From Pithys albifrons albifrons (Eukaryota; Chordata; Aves; Passeriformes; Thamnophilidae), in assembly GCF_047495875.1 (NCBI RefSeq), contig NC_092467.1:13605566-13669565 (forward strand): DNA of 64,000 nucleotides, given 5' to 3'. Of this stretch, positions 30,515 through 54,360 are shown piece after piece. The notes beneath the pieces were generated by a model that saw only the letters and a list, made by a program, of their open reading frames with translations, was not told the origin of the DNA and searched no databases. The stretch's first letter is position 1. The number at the start of each line of letters is the position of its first letter. The translations under genes and the position numbers were made by a program.

Positions 30515-30585
30515 TGGTGAAAAAAGACTAAAAGGAAATAGAAAGAAAAAAGTAAGAGAAAAAGAGAAAGAGAAAAAAGAGTAAC
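30515..30585 (+). repeat. Purine-rich (A/G) tract
   Basis: The stretch is almost entirely A and G on the plus strand, with GAAAAAGAGAAAGAG-like words. It is low-complexity sequence with no sign of coding function. Confidence 0.75.
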
Positions 30586-33500
30586 AAATTTCCAAACATG
30601 CATTAATCAGAGATTAATGTAGACTAAGACAATTATTTCTCCAGTTTATCAACTTACTTGCTTATCTTCTTTAATCTCTTCTCAGTGACTGCTAGTTTTT
30701 ATTCAGTAATGCTCTGAGAAGGCATCCTCATACATTGCATAGGAAATCCAAATAGTTTTCTTAAATCTGAAAGGTTGGAGCAAAATAAATTCAGTGACAA
30801 AAATACTGATTTTATTGTGGCTTAAAGAAGATAGAGATACAATCAGAAAACTCTTACTGCCTGGAGCCAGTCCTTTCAAGTGTGAGCTTTCACACTACAC
30901 CAGTGTGTTCTCTGATTACAACAATCTGATTTTTGTGTGCAGGATTCTGCTAGATATGCATAAAGCTAGTAATAAAAAGTATCAAATTAAGCCATGAAAT
31001 ATATATTATTTGAAATTAACAATGTTTGTGAATTTGCATTTTATGGTATTATATGCAGCTTTTGAGTGAACAAAGAACCTGTCCTTCTCCATCCCTAAGA
31101 TTCTGCTATGGTCAAATGACTATTTAAAGTTATTTAACCTCTTGGCTTAATGTAGCAAGTGGCATTTTGCAGTGACTTTTACTTCCGGAATAGCTCAGAG
31201 TGTGTGAAAATTTTGACAGGATATCCTTTTTTGAGAGCTAATAATTTTCTTGGTTTGGGTGTAAAGATATGCAGAAGGTTAACCAAATGCCATACCATGC
31301 CTTTATTCAGTCTTGGAAGGTAGTTGAGGCCACTAAGAAGCTAAGTCTGCTGGTTTTAATAGTTTTGACTTTCTCACTTTTAGGGGTTTTTTTAATTATA
31401 TGGGTATAAACAATGCCAAAGGTGAAATATTAACCACATTTTCTTTGAGCCACATCATTAAGTTATTTTGAATAATTTGCTTTGCTTTCCTATCCCTTGT
31501 CGTGAGTCAGATAAAATGTGGGATTTGACACTGACATTAAAACTGACCTTACTGAGAACATTTAGATGATGTTCACAGGAGGAGACACATGTAGTTCAGA
31601 AAAGCTGTGCAACTTCACAGGGAGTTGTTGTTCCCGCCTCTAAAGGAAATGCTTGCAGATGCTGATGTCTTCAATTTGATTACCACCCCTTTAGTCTGAG
31701 TAAGTATGACACTATAAATATTCACTAAAACATAATATTGCTGTGAGCAGACCAGGCAACTCAACAACAGACAATTAATAGTATAATACAGCTCTAGGCT
31801 CAAAATCCCATGTGTAGCTTCTAAGGGGACAGAGGAACTTTGCTTTTGTGAGGACATTTCTATACTTTCCTCACATCATCTACTCATAAAATTAAAGATA
31901 TCCAATGTATAATATATCTAGCTAGCTGCTCCACTAGTGTTATGCCTAATTCAGTGCAGCTCTTTGTTTACACATATTCAGAGAACACGTGGCCAAAATA
32001 AATGGGCATAGCAAGAAAATTACATCTATTGCTATGCTTAATTTTATTTTTATGTATTTTAATTGTCAGAGGCTGAAGTGAACAAGTGTTTTATACTTAC
32101 AAAACCGAAAATTTTCTACTGCCTTTCCTGCCCCACTACAATAAAACATCCCATCATTTAGAAAGCAAGGGACATTCTTTCTTTATCACCCAATTAAACA
32201 CAAGTACAATTAATTGAGAAAATTATAAATTATTCCTCATTGATTTTGCAGGTGTTAACCAGTTCAGCAGCCCCAAAATTTCCTTAGTGTAGAAAGGACA
32301 GAAGTTAAAATGGTCAACTAGAGGACCATAATGAAGTTTACAACAAAAATTGTTAGTCTTAAAATTTCTCTGTAAAACCATTTAACTATTGTCCCTAAAA
32401 TGTTCTCTAAGGGATATCATTGCTAATAATGGATACTTATAGACCATCTGGGTGAAGTAAGTCAAGGAATTTTTCTTGTACCTGCACTGCAAATTAATTA
32501 TCTCTGCATTGATCTTCCGTCTGTTCCAGCCTACTTCCCTTAATGCCTCCATATGTTGTATGGCACAAAACAAACCATGCTTGAAAAACATGTTGATATA
32601 TACAAAGTTATGCTTAATTTTAGTTATGGTACCCGTGAAATATAGCTATTCCAAATCACACTTTTATAGGCTTCATATTGCATGAATAAGGGAATTACAG
32701 GACAGTAGTTACAGACTCATTCCACTGTTGCTTCAGCAGATTATAAAGAAAATAAAGAGCTTGTTCTTTATTTAAAGGTGTCCTCAGCACTCACCATTAG
32801 TAGCTTTGGTGTACCATAAATGCAAGAACTTCCATAAATTCATCGTTTCTTTCAGGGTTGGTTGTTTTCTACATTATACAATCAGACACTATATTTCTGT
32901 AAAAAGATCAAATTGTTCAAAGAGTGGAGGTGAAAATGGCCCTCATATAAGACACAACAATTCCTGTCTCTCAAATGAAACAAATATGAAAGACTCTTCC
33001 TTCTTCATGGCTGTCTGAATCTAACACAGTCCTTCTAAGCTTTCCAAAAAGCACAGAGGAAGAACTGGCTAGGACTGAAATGGTACTTGGCATGTGACAG
33101 AAGGGACAGAAAGGCAGGAAAAGAAAAACTGGGGTAGAAGTGTGTGGAAGAGTAATAGGCATTACTCAATTAAACTCACTGGTTGGCCAATCAAAGTGAG
33201 CATTACTTGCAACAGAAAGTGAAATATTCCATACTGCCCACAAAATTCTAATGTTTTACAATTCAGCAGACCTGTTAGACATCTTCTTGTGCCCCACAAA
33301 ATATCTTACTTTAAACTTGATAAATTTCATAACATAAATTCAATTTTTCACTGAGTACTGGTATACAAAGTTAAGGGCTTAGCGTCTTTATTTTACATAC
33401 AGGAAAGTAACAGTAGAAATTATAAAAATAAGTATTTCCTAGTACTATTTTTTTAAAAACCTTAGAGATCAGCAGTAAAGCTGACTGTAACTCTGGGTAT

Positions 33501-33999
33501 CATGAGTTACCTGAAAGATCTGGTGTTGCTCTTGATGACACTGTTGCTTTCTTCATCATCTTTATGCTCAAACTATAAGGCAATGTGCCAAAAAGCCTTA
33601 AATAAAAGGAATAAAAACCAAAGTCTGAATATAGGTCAGGTCATTTCAAAGCAGTGAACATTTGTCCCACAAAGTTTTACTTACACATAAGGCAACTGTC
33701 TCATGATTTCTTTTTCTCCATGTTCTATTTAATTCCACTGTGAAATGCAGAGTGATTTGAATCTACATTAGGCAAAATACTCGGTGCACTCCAACATAAT
33801 TGGAAAGTGGATCCACATATGTTCACAGGCACAGACATAATCTTCTCCATATTCAGCACCACCTGGTGATTTATGGACACTTCAGTCCAGTGTGTGTCAT
33901 TTCAAGCATTTGCCACAAAAGCTGTGGGGCTTGGAGGTGGAGTTGTAATTTGAAGTGTGGACTGATGATTCCATTTGGGATTCAGTAATGCCTGAATAA

Positions 34000-35230
34000 T
34001 AGCTAGTATGGAATCACAGTGTTTCTGAGGGTTAGAGCTGAAGGCAGGGCTTAAACAAACCAGGGTACAGTAACCCAGAGAAGCAGGCAGTGCCGATCAA
34101 TTTCAAGGGGGCAGGAGAGCTCCCTGACCTGCCCCTTTGAGCACACAACATGTTTGCACTGGCTATGAACATCCTGCCACACGATTCTTCTGATCTCTGA
34201 CACCATTCCAGTGAGCGGATCCAGGAGCTGCATGGCTGGATGCAGGTGGTGCTGGACACAGCCAGCAAGGGTGATGGACAGTAGGGCCAGCACTAGGACA
34301 GGGACACTCCTCCTACACCATGACTGCCTTGGCAGACACTCTGAGCCCTCGAGCACACTGAGAGCCAATAATAACCACCTCCAATATTCCCATCACAAAA
34401 GGGAAATAGCCCTTAAAAATACACTCTGACCACAAAAATTGCAAATACGAGTAACCCTCTTCCACTTTCCCCTCCAGACCAGGACACAGTGAGTGCTTTT
34501 GGCCTAGCAGACACTGATTTAAAGCAAGGCCTGAATATTTGCCTTTACCTCAGTATTTTCTCACAGACAACAAGGAAATTGGGAAAGCTTCCAAATCTGT
34601 GATCTGTCTGAGTAATTCTCTAAGACACTACAGAATAAGGAAGCCTAATGCACCACAGAGCCAAGAATATGCCATGTTGCAGCCACTGGCACAAGGTGTG
34701 AGCAATGCCTGGACATACAGAGTGATTCTTGGACACCTTTGGAACGCCCACAGTGAACATTCACTTGCAGCAAACCTCTGGAGCTAATGACAGAAGAGCT
34801 CTGGTTTTGACTTGTACAGGCACAAGCTGACTGTGAACCAGGTAACCCAGTGGCTTGACTGATGCCACAGACCAGAATAACTGATTGGCACAGCCCAGCT
34901 TCCTTCACTGACCCAATCCCAGGTTTGGTTTGCCATAAGAAAGGGCTAAACTGTGTATAGGCACTGCTTGTAGCTGACTGCCCACAACGTGGCTGCTGTG
35001 GGATACAGATGTGTGTATGCATTGGCCTTGAAAATACTGCATTTTAACTTACCAACATGCTGGCTTGGGTTTTTTTTTAATTTATTTTATTTTCTCCTGT
35101 ATTTCTATTATGTGGGAACTGAAGTACTGCATTGCCTTAAAACCTACCACTGCAATGCCACTAGTCATGAGGTGATAAAGTTACATCTAATTCATTAAAG
35201 GGAAAAGAATTAGTCTTCAATTTGATTGGC
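34000..35230. other. 3' flank of amylase copy 1
   Basis: No gene is seen here. The segment 34801-34953 is homologous to 43117-43260, downstream of amylase copy 2, in the same orientation relative to the gene. This suggests that the tandem duplication unit extends past the 3' end of the gene. The rest, including a moderately GC-rich part around 34040-34360, has no recognised content. Confidence 0.5.
34801..34953 (-). repeat. Paralogous 3'-flank block, copy 1 side
   Basis: This block aligns with 43117-43260. Shared words include CTTGTACA, GCACAAGCTG, TGATGCCACAG, CCAGCTTCCT and GACCCA, with scattered substitutions and small indels. It lies about 390 bp past the copy 1 stop codon, and its partner about 500 bp past the copy 2 stop codon. 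The simplest reading is that it is part of the duplicated unit. A dispersed repeat present twice is the alternative. Confidence 0.65.
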
Positions 35231-35231
35231 A

Positions 35232-35237
35232 TTTATT
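35232..35237 (-). promoter_or_regulatory. Polyadenylation signal AATAAA, amylase copy 1
   Basis: A canonical AATAAA in the context GCATAATAAATGCC lies about 105 nt past the stop codon on the minus strand. The distance gives a short 3' UTR, as is usual for pancreatic amylase mRNAs. Confidence 0.75.
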
Positions 35238-35341
35238 ATGCACTAGTCACTATACATAGTCACTCATGCTCGAAACCAGGGAATCACATATGGGAGAAAG
35301 AGTAATGCACAGACTAAACAGAGGAGGACATTTCTCTGGAG

Positions 35342-41163
<5,822 letters not shown>

Positions 41164-41200
41164 GGCGCCTTCAGTAGAAGGCTGTGGTCTCTCCTCTGGC

Positions 41201-41208
41201 TATTTATG
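41201..41208 (-). promoter_or_regulatory. TATA box of amylase copy 1
   Basis: The minus strand reads GCAGGAACATAAATAGCC, with CATAAATA at these positions about 38 bp before the ATG. The implied start site is near 41172-41178, leaving a leader of about 10-15 nt. CAGCTG E-boxes lie further upstream (near 41240 and 41337), compatible with PTF1-type pancreatic control, but this is not demonstrated. Confidence 0.65.
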
Positions 41209-41399
41209 TTCCTGCAAGATGACAAAGTTCCTGTTGCAGCTGGCAAAATTCACACAGATCAATGCTATCAGTTATTATTTAGCTAGCTAGCTCAATATCA
41301 TTCCTTTAGTTTGTTTTTCTCCCTGATTGCCCAACAGCTGAAGATAAAATACTTTTCACAATGATTATAAACTATCATAAACGAAGCAGTCTGTGAGCA

Positions 41400-43100
41400 C
41401 TGCCCTCAAATCAAGAACTCCACTCCAATTATGTAAACAAAGATACTTTATCAGAAGTATTTCAAGACATAACATACAGACCCTGGAAGGGGTCTTTGGA
41501 AGGTAAAAGGAGTGGGAGGCGATGGAAAGATGAAAGCCTAACAGCATTAAGAGAATGCCTGAGTTTGTCTAATCCTGACAGTTAGGCACCTCTGAATGCA
41601 GGCAGGGTTCAAACCAAGGTACATGATCAGCCACTCTCAGTCAATAACAGATCTGACACACAACAGGTTGTGGGTCTTCACCAGGTGACTCTCACTGGTC
41701 AGTAGAGCACCCGTTTCTCTACCTGATTGAAAGTGATTAGAGTTGCAAGTGTTTTCCTCTCCAGCAGAAACTTTGTATAAAGTTTCATCTCATTTTAAAT
41801 GATCAATGATTCATCTGAGTCAAGGAACGAAATCCAAAATCAGATGTAAATGATGCTGCAGATGAGTGTCAGCTGACTGACATAAAACTGAATTTGAAAG
41901 CCAGAGCTGTTGCTCAAATCCCTTTTGGCTTTTATTACAGTTTCTTCCTTAGAAAAAAAAAAACCATCGGAGTTCAGCTCATGAGATGATTTCAGGTCTT
42001 CATTAGGAACTGACTTACTTATAAAATCAAGGTCTCAGCAAGAACCCTCCATGAACAAGCTTGTCATACCAATGAAACAACACCACTCTGAGGGAAAACA
42101 AAGACCAGAAAATCCCTAACGTTTCATGAATATCTCTGAGAAAAAAATTAAAAAATTGTCATGTCTACTCTAGGGAGAAAAAAAAGTTAAAAAACGCCAC
42201 ATCTACGTCAGGAGAAAAGAAACGTCAGTGCACTTCATACCTAAACTACCTCTTTCTGAAACTAGCCATGCCAATGTCACATGCATCCTTCTCTTTCCCA
42301 GAATTTCTCTTCAAGGACAAAACACAGAAGCAGGTCCCATTTGTCCACCTGTTCATTTTCATATCACAGACCTTATTAGAGGCCTCTTTTTCCACTACTA
42401 CAATGAAATAGTAAATTATTGCAAATGACCTTGCCTACTCAATAACAGCAAGGAACCAGTGAGTGATTTCACCTTGTGATTACCAGTTCAGTGAGAACAG
42501 ACCTCCTCATCCCTCAGCGTTACTGAGAGCAACCCAATATGCCTCAAGTTAATTTTTACATCCCTGTTTCCTGTGGGGTTCCATTGATGTGACGGCATGT
42601 CACTGCGTGACTTTCAGTTTCCAAAGACATGCATTTTCCACTGAAAAATACACTGCTGTCAGGAAAGAAGAGTATGAACCCATCCTTGTGAGCCTGATGC
42701 AATCGATGGCAAAGGGGACTGGGAATCCTCATACAATAGGCTCTGCAGGTTGTGACTGACTGTCCAAGGATGTTGTAAAGAATGCTGACCTAATGGCAGC
42801 ACAAAGGGGTGGTGGAAGGTTTACATAAACAAATAAGCTGATAGCGTAACTGTTTAACCCTGAGTTAATTAAGTGGGTGTGAATGTCTCCTTCCTTTAGC
42901 CAGACCAGTAGGAGCATACACATGGCTCAGTATAACAGACATTATACAAAGTTAACAACTAACAAAAAGTTTTTGTAGGTAGCAATGGGCTTTATGTGGT
43001 TTCAACTTACAAATTCCTTTCCCACCACTGGGAAAGCCCATCATCCTACTGGTAATTGTATTATTAGCACCAGTAATGGAGATCAAGTCAGTTTTGGGGT
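41400..43100. other. Spacer between the two amylase genes
   Basis: This lies between the copy 1 promoter and the 3' flank of copy 2. No coding exon was recognised. It contains a short tandem duplication at 42138-42211 and AT-rich sequence otherwise. Distal promoter elements of copy 1 may lie in its left part. Confidence 0.5.
42138..42211 (+). repeat. 37-bp tandem duplication
   Basis: Two adjacent 37-bp units (42138-42174 and 42175-42211) begin GAGAAAAAAA and end TCTAC followed by CTAGG or GTCAGG. A partial third unit follows. The units have diverged at about ten positions. Confidence 0.65.
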
Positions 43101-43116
43101 AGTGATGGAAGATTTG

Positions 43117-43260
43117 TGTTTTTGATTTGTACATGCACAAGCTGTGAACTAGATAACACACCAGCCTGATTGATGCCACAGGCAGAAACAAATGACTGGC
43201 ATGGGCCAGCTTCCTCTGACCCAGACCCTATGTTTAGTTTGTCACAAAAAAGGGATAAAC
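43117..43260 (-). repeat. Paralogous 3'-flank block, copy 2 side
   Basis: This is the partner of 34801-34953. It lies about 500 bp past the copy 2 stop codon in the same relative orientation. Divergence is well above that of the exon 5-9 tract, consistent with the age of the original duplication. Confidence 0.65.
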
Positions 43261-43277
43261 TTGATTTGAATGCCATG

Positions 43278-43283
43278 TTTTAT
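43278..43283 (-). promoter_or_regulatory. Nearest AATAAA downstream of amylase copy 2
   Basis: This is the first canonical AATAAA on the minus strand after the copy 2 stop codon, about 480 nt away. No AATAAA or ATTAAA was seen between 43284 and 43758. Whether it is used is unknown; copy 1 has its signal at about 105 nt. Confidence 0.35.
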
Positions 43284-43758
43284 TCACTAGATACAGAAAA
43301 TGTAGAAACCAACAGAAGAAACACATTTTCAACTGAGTTACAATGTAGCAGCAATTTGAATTTCAGCACAAAGGCATCTTCTCTTGGTTTTTGGACATCT
43401 TGTCAATTCCCAGTCCCACTAGCTCCTAAAGAGAACTGCATTTCCATTTATGCACAGAACAGCATCATTTCAAAGGAAATAATTTCCTTTTTCTCCTTTC
43501 CTTTTCTATTAGTACTTTAACTGAATAAAGTGCACTTACAAATGCAAGCAGGTGTATAGCACCACTCCCAGATGTGCACTGGCACCACCAGCTCCTGTCT
43601 CTGTACAGAAGCTGCACAGTATTTCATTAGTATGAGCTAATACCCTTTGCTCTACCTTAGTTCAGTCAGTGCTAGACAGCCAGGAGGTTCGGCTCACCTC
43701 TACACTCCTAGCAAAAATACAGAAGAGTTAAGAAACAACACATGCACAACAGATCTGG

Positions 43759-50314
<6,556 letters not shown>

Positions 50315-50351
50315 CCTGTCCTCTGTGATCAGCTGCACTCTTCCTCCTACC

Positions 50352-50359
50352 TAGTTATG
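50352..50359 (-). promoter_or_regulatory. Altered TATA-like box of amylase copy 2
   Basis: The minus strand reads TCTTGCAGGAACATAACTAGG, aligned with copy 1 TCTTGCAGGAACATAAATAGC. The A-to-C change turns ATAAATA into ATAACTA, which weakens the match to the TATA consensus. It lies about 38 bp before the ATG, as in copy 1. Confidence 0.55.
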
Positions 50360-50399
50360 TTCCTGCAAGAGGATAAAATACACTTTAGAAAATACACAT

Positions 50400-52430
50400 T
50401 TAAAAGTAGAGGCCCATTTCTGGTATCACATTTATTTACCTTGATTGGAATTTTGTATGAAAACTGGATTCTATCTAAGCTGTATCAACCTCCTATACTC
50501 ACAGTAACTTTTTTTTCCTGGAGTTACAATTCAGATGTTGATAGACTGTCTCCAGTAAGTTGTATTTTTATTGTATAAAGCCAAAAACAACCCCAAAAGG
50601 CAAAGGATGAACATTTTGTTTCTCTTTTCAATGCCTAGTATTTTACGTTCCTATTTGCCCTTGAGAGGCATCTTTTTTTTTTGAAAATGGTGTTACCGAT
50701 TTATGACTTGTACAGATTTAGACAAGACCCTGGAGAAACAGAGTGTTTCATATTGTGAGTTGTCACAAACCCCCAGATATTCTGGAGATCTAATATGGGA
50801 GTTTTTCATTCATGATATGCATGACATCTGTCATTCAAACAACAGCTCTAACCTTGGAGGATCTCTCAGATACAGAAATTATAGTGACTCAAACCCAGAA
50901 ATGTAATGTCCAATCTCTGTACATTGTACAATTTGTGTGATGTTTTCCTCCCAAAGAACATAGGGCAACAGCAGATGTTAGAAGTGTTGTGAAGCTCCAT
51001 AATCAAGAAATCTCCTTCTCAGGGCCAAGGTATAGAGTTCTGCAAATGAAAGAGCTTTCCAGAGGCTGAAAATCAGCTGCCTTACCCTCTGATGAGCTAG
51101 GCTAGGCACTGTATTTCCTGATACATACCCTATTTGTATTTACCAATGGACAAACACAGACTATATTTAAATTTCCTCTCCTTTTTCTTACCTAAAAAGA
51201 TACAGTATGGAACAAACCAGAAGTTAAACAACTATCAAGGTTTGCATTACTCTATTTAGGATCTTATTTTGCACTCTTCGTGTTTAGAAGCTGATTTAGA
51301 GAGTCTGGAATATAAAAAGTCCTACGAGGAGAACTCCAGCAAACAAAAGGCTGAACTACCACTTCCCTTAAATAACAAAACACAGAATCTTGTTACTTTC
51401 CTTTAACTATCTATTCTTTATAAAAAGCTGTCTTAACACAGGGCAAAGAGGGAATAGGGAAATTCCTAGGTGATGTTATAGGTGCTACTGAATATTTCAG
51501 GGAAGCTTTAAACATGAACACAAATGCCTTCAGGTTTGCCACATAAAGGAAACCAGTGTCTTTCCTGATTTCATACACATTTGGGAATGGATTGCTGAAA
51601 ACTACAACCTGCTATGACACAGATACCCAGAGCAAAGTTTATAACAAACCACACATGACTTCCACAAAATTACTCTCATTTTTGTTTCAAGGAAATGATA
51701 ATTCCTGTCTCTCAGGCAGTGGAGCTGCACTCTTTGGAGCAAATTCAAGTGCAGACTATAACAGTTTAAAAAGTACAGAACCTCCTTCCAGAGCCCGTTG
51801 CTCTCAGTTGTCACTATTCTTCACGAGGAGACTGAGTTATTTAGAATTATTAATTTGACATCTTTAGCTTGATTTTCTGCTTGTGACCAAAACAGTTTTA
51901 ATGAAATTACTGACTCATAGATCTTTGGTAAAGTACACAGATAAATTTCAGCCACAAGCAGTTTTTCTATGTGCTTCCATTTTCAGGAAAGACTGCTCCT
52001 TTGCCCTCCTAGAAAGAACACACATTAACAGAAAATGAGCTAAGAAAGTTTGATTTTTCTGTGATGAGAGAAGCCATTTATCAGACTGGCAAGTTTTCCT
52101 TACAGCAGTAAGTACACAAAGCAGTGAGAATAATGTACTTTGACCTAATCAGCTCCAAGGCCTAATGCTTGAAGAGCCAATATTATTGTTTCACATTTCT
52201 TTGAAATAGGTATGCAGCTGTTCTGACTTCAGTTCAATCAGAAGAGAACAGGGATCTTGAAGTCCCCATTACACTCTGAAGGCTCTAGCTTCAAAATGCT
52301 TTAGAAATTTGGAAAAAAAACTAAGAGGCCTGTATTCCTCAATGGAAGAGAGCACAATTGATTGTACTTCAGAGAATATGGGAGAGAACTGTGTCTGAAG
52401 AGCACTGCTGCTGTCTTGGACAGCACGAGA
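50400..52430. other. Upstream region of amylase copy 2
   Basis: The sequence is AT-rich with no recognised exon or repeat. Distal regulatory elements of copy 2 would be expected here, but none can be named from sequence alone. Confidence 0.4.
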
Positions 52431-52935
52431 ACTCGGTCACCTTGTCTTGTGGAGCTCGGCCACAGTCTCCGCATATGAGCAGCAGTAATTTACACTTGCG
52501 AGAGCTCCGACGCTGCTGTTGCAGCTGCAAAACGCAAAGGCTGTCACAGGAAAGCAAAGCAGCGTCCCGGTCACTTCTGGTGGCCCCCCAGAGCCCCCCT
52601 CACCAGCTCCATGTTTCGCACAGGCGAAGCAGCCCCGCCCCTGCCGCTCCTCCAGCGCCGGCACGGCGTGTACACGACACGAAAGCCGCGGAGCCCCGCA
52701 CGGCCGGGCTGTGCCGAGCTGGGCCGTGCCGATCCGTACCGGGCTGTGCCGAGCCGATCCGTACCGGGCCGTGCCGAGCCCAGCTGTGCCGCGCACATCG
52801 CCTGTGCCCTCGGGCAGGGCCGAGCGCCCGCCGCGCCGCCCCTTCCGTCGGCCCCGCACGGCTGTGCCAGGGCGCCCGGGCACGGCCCCGCTCGGGGCTG
52901 CCGGATTCTCTACGGGCGTCTGTATCGGGGATTTG
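52430..52935. promoter_or_regulatory. CpG-rich island
   Basis: About 500 bp are strongly GC- and CpG-rich within AT-rich surroundings, with CCGCCGCGCCGCCCC-like words. Several long overlapping ORFs on both strands result from the lack of stop codons and show no known domain. No first exon of a known gene is adjacent: RNPC3 starts outside the window and amylase genes use TATA promoters. It may be a promoter of an unannotated transcript or a GC-rich repeat insertion. Confidence 0.5.
52704..52796 (+). repeat. GC minisatellite inside the CpG island
   Basis: The words GGGCTGTGCCGAGC and GATCCGTACC alternate in about four imperfect units of roughly 20-35 bp. Arrays of this kind often vary in length and are hard to assemble. 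Confidence 0.7.
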
Positions 52936-53227
52936 TTTGTTTGCTTTTCTGGCCCCCGGAATGTTTGTTTTGTTTGCCACTGTTTTCCTTAAGTAGCTTC
53001 CCTTGCTACTGTTTCTATTGCAGGCAGAACACTTGGGTCCCGAAGTTCCTACCCCGAACCAGCAGCTCCTGGCGGAAGGGTCTTTCATGTTACACACGGA
53101 CAGCGACATGCAACTATTTACTCTAGTGGGTTTGCCCTTGCCCACAGAAAAGAAACAATTTTATATGACTAACTCCATTTGTTGTTTTGTATGTCAAAGC
53201 CACTCTACCAACACTAAAGTAGAACAT
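52917..53227 (-). repeat. Inverted-repeat arm A
   Basis: The minus strand of this segment aligns along its length with the plus strand of 54070-54360. Shared words include ACTAGAGTAAAT, AGGAGCTGC, GGACCCAAGT, CAATAGAAACAGTAGCA, GCTACTTAAGGAAA and ATTCC. Arm A has about 9 extra bp after AGGAGCTGC. I judge identity to be around 75 percent. I do not recognise the repeat family. Confidence 0.75.
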
Positions 53228-53490
53228 GCCTGAAAGTTTTATATTACACACAATTATGTCAATTCAATACAAGATTACATTCTGGAATATATTTGTTCTT
53301 GAGATTTTGCAAGGAAAGCTCTGTGGACACACTTATCAACCATTTTAAAAAGTGTTTTTGTCCTTGAGCACAGCACCACCTTGCTGTTACCCTACTTCAG
53401 CACTCTGAAAATTCACTGGCTGACCTTTTATGTACTATTTTAATAACTTGGTCCCATACTTGTAGCTCAACACGAGTGCCAGGACAGACG

Positions 53491-53928
53491 ATCATAGAAC
53501 CATAGAATCGTTAAGGTTGCAATAACCCTTTAAGATCATCGAATCCAAACATCAACCCAGCACTATCCAGCTCACCACTGAACCTTTTCTCCAGGTGCCA
53601 CATCCACACAATGTTTGAACACTCCCAGGTATGGGCAGTCTGTTTCAATGCCTGACCATCATTTTAGGGAACAAATTTTTCCTAGTATCTAATCCAAACC
53701 TTCCCTGGTGCAACTTGAGGCCATTTCCTCTTGTCTCATCAGTTTTTATCTGAAAAGGAGACCAACCCCCACCTCACAACCCTCCTTTCAGGTAGTTGTA
53801 GAAATCTATAAGGTCTCCCCTGAGCCTCATTTTCTCCAGGATAAACACCTCCAGCTTCCTCAGTCACTTCTCAAAAAACTTGTGTTCCAGACTCTTCACC
53901 AGCTTCACTGACCTGCTTTGGACATACA
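53491..53928 (-). mobile_element. CR1 LINE fragment between the inverted-repeat arms
   Basis: About 440 bp match the inverted CR1 3' region: ATCATAGAACCATAGAATCG, AAGATCATCGAATCC, CAACCCAGCACTATCCAG, then TGCCTGACCATC, TTCCTAGTATCTAATCC, AGGTCTCCCCTGAGCCTCAT and CCTCAGTCACTTCTC. It is 5'-truncated and moderately diverged. Confidence 0.9.
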
Positions 53929-54069
53929 TTTCCCATTTTCTGTATTATATTCCTTTTCATGTGTTATAGAGTCATAAATCTTTGTAAAGTAACTCCATTC
54001 AGATATAGACTAAAAATGTAGTAGAACAAGGGTTCCACATCTTTGAAGGCTACAGTGGAGTAACTAGTG

Positions 54070-54360
54070 TTTTCTGCTTTAATGTTGATACAGTGGGTTT
54101 GAACATACAAAGTAACAAAAGGAGTTTGTCATTATCAGAAAAATGTCTTTTCTCTGGCAATGGGCAAAACCACAACTAGAGTAAATGGTCTGTATGTGAG
54201 AGAAAATGATCTACCAGGAGCTGCAGGACCCAAGTTTTTGGCCTACAATAGAAACAGTAGCAGGGTAAGCTACTTAAGGAAACCAAAATACTTACAATGT
54301 CAAATAGAACAAATATTCCAGGGGAAAGAAAAGCCAACCAACCAACCCCCAAATACAAAC
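54070..54360 (+). repeat. Inverted-repeat arm B
   Basis: This is the partner of 52917-53227. It lacks the CpG-rich flank that borders arm A. Small indels break any shared reading frame, so there is no sign of coding constraint. Confidence 0.75.

Larger units (their letters stand above)
15200..34000. other. Intergenic desert with simple repeats
   Basis: No protein-coding exon chain is recognisable. Contents noted separately are a (TG)n(TA)n microsatellite, a 25-bp duplication, a TA/TATG tract, a purine-rich tract and one exon-like segment near 20860. A GC-rich patch lies at 23690-23870. I searched for stray amylase exons by their conserved words and saw none, so the cluster in this window appears limited to two copies. 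Confidence 0.6.

Noticed and set aside
1..34000. Possible third amylase copy or pseudogene in the left part
   Set aside because: No conserved amylase words such as those for NHMCG, GFRIDA or [10 protein letters not shown] were seen on either strand.
50315..50338. Upstream in-frame ATG extending amylase copy 2 by eight residues
   Set aside because: It would place charged residues before the signal peptide and lies at or upstream of the transcription start implied by the TATA-like box.
52358..53145. Several overlapping ORFs of 75-212 codons on both strands in the CpG island
   Set aside because: They overlap in many frames because stop codons are rare in GC-rich repeats. They have low-complexity composition, no known domain and no supporting exon structure.
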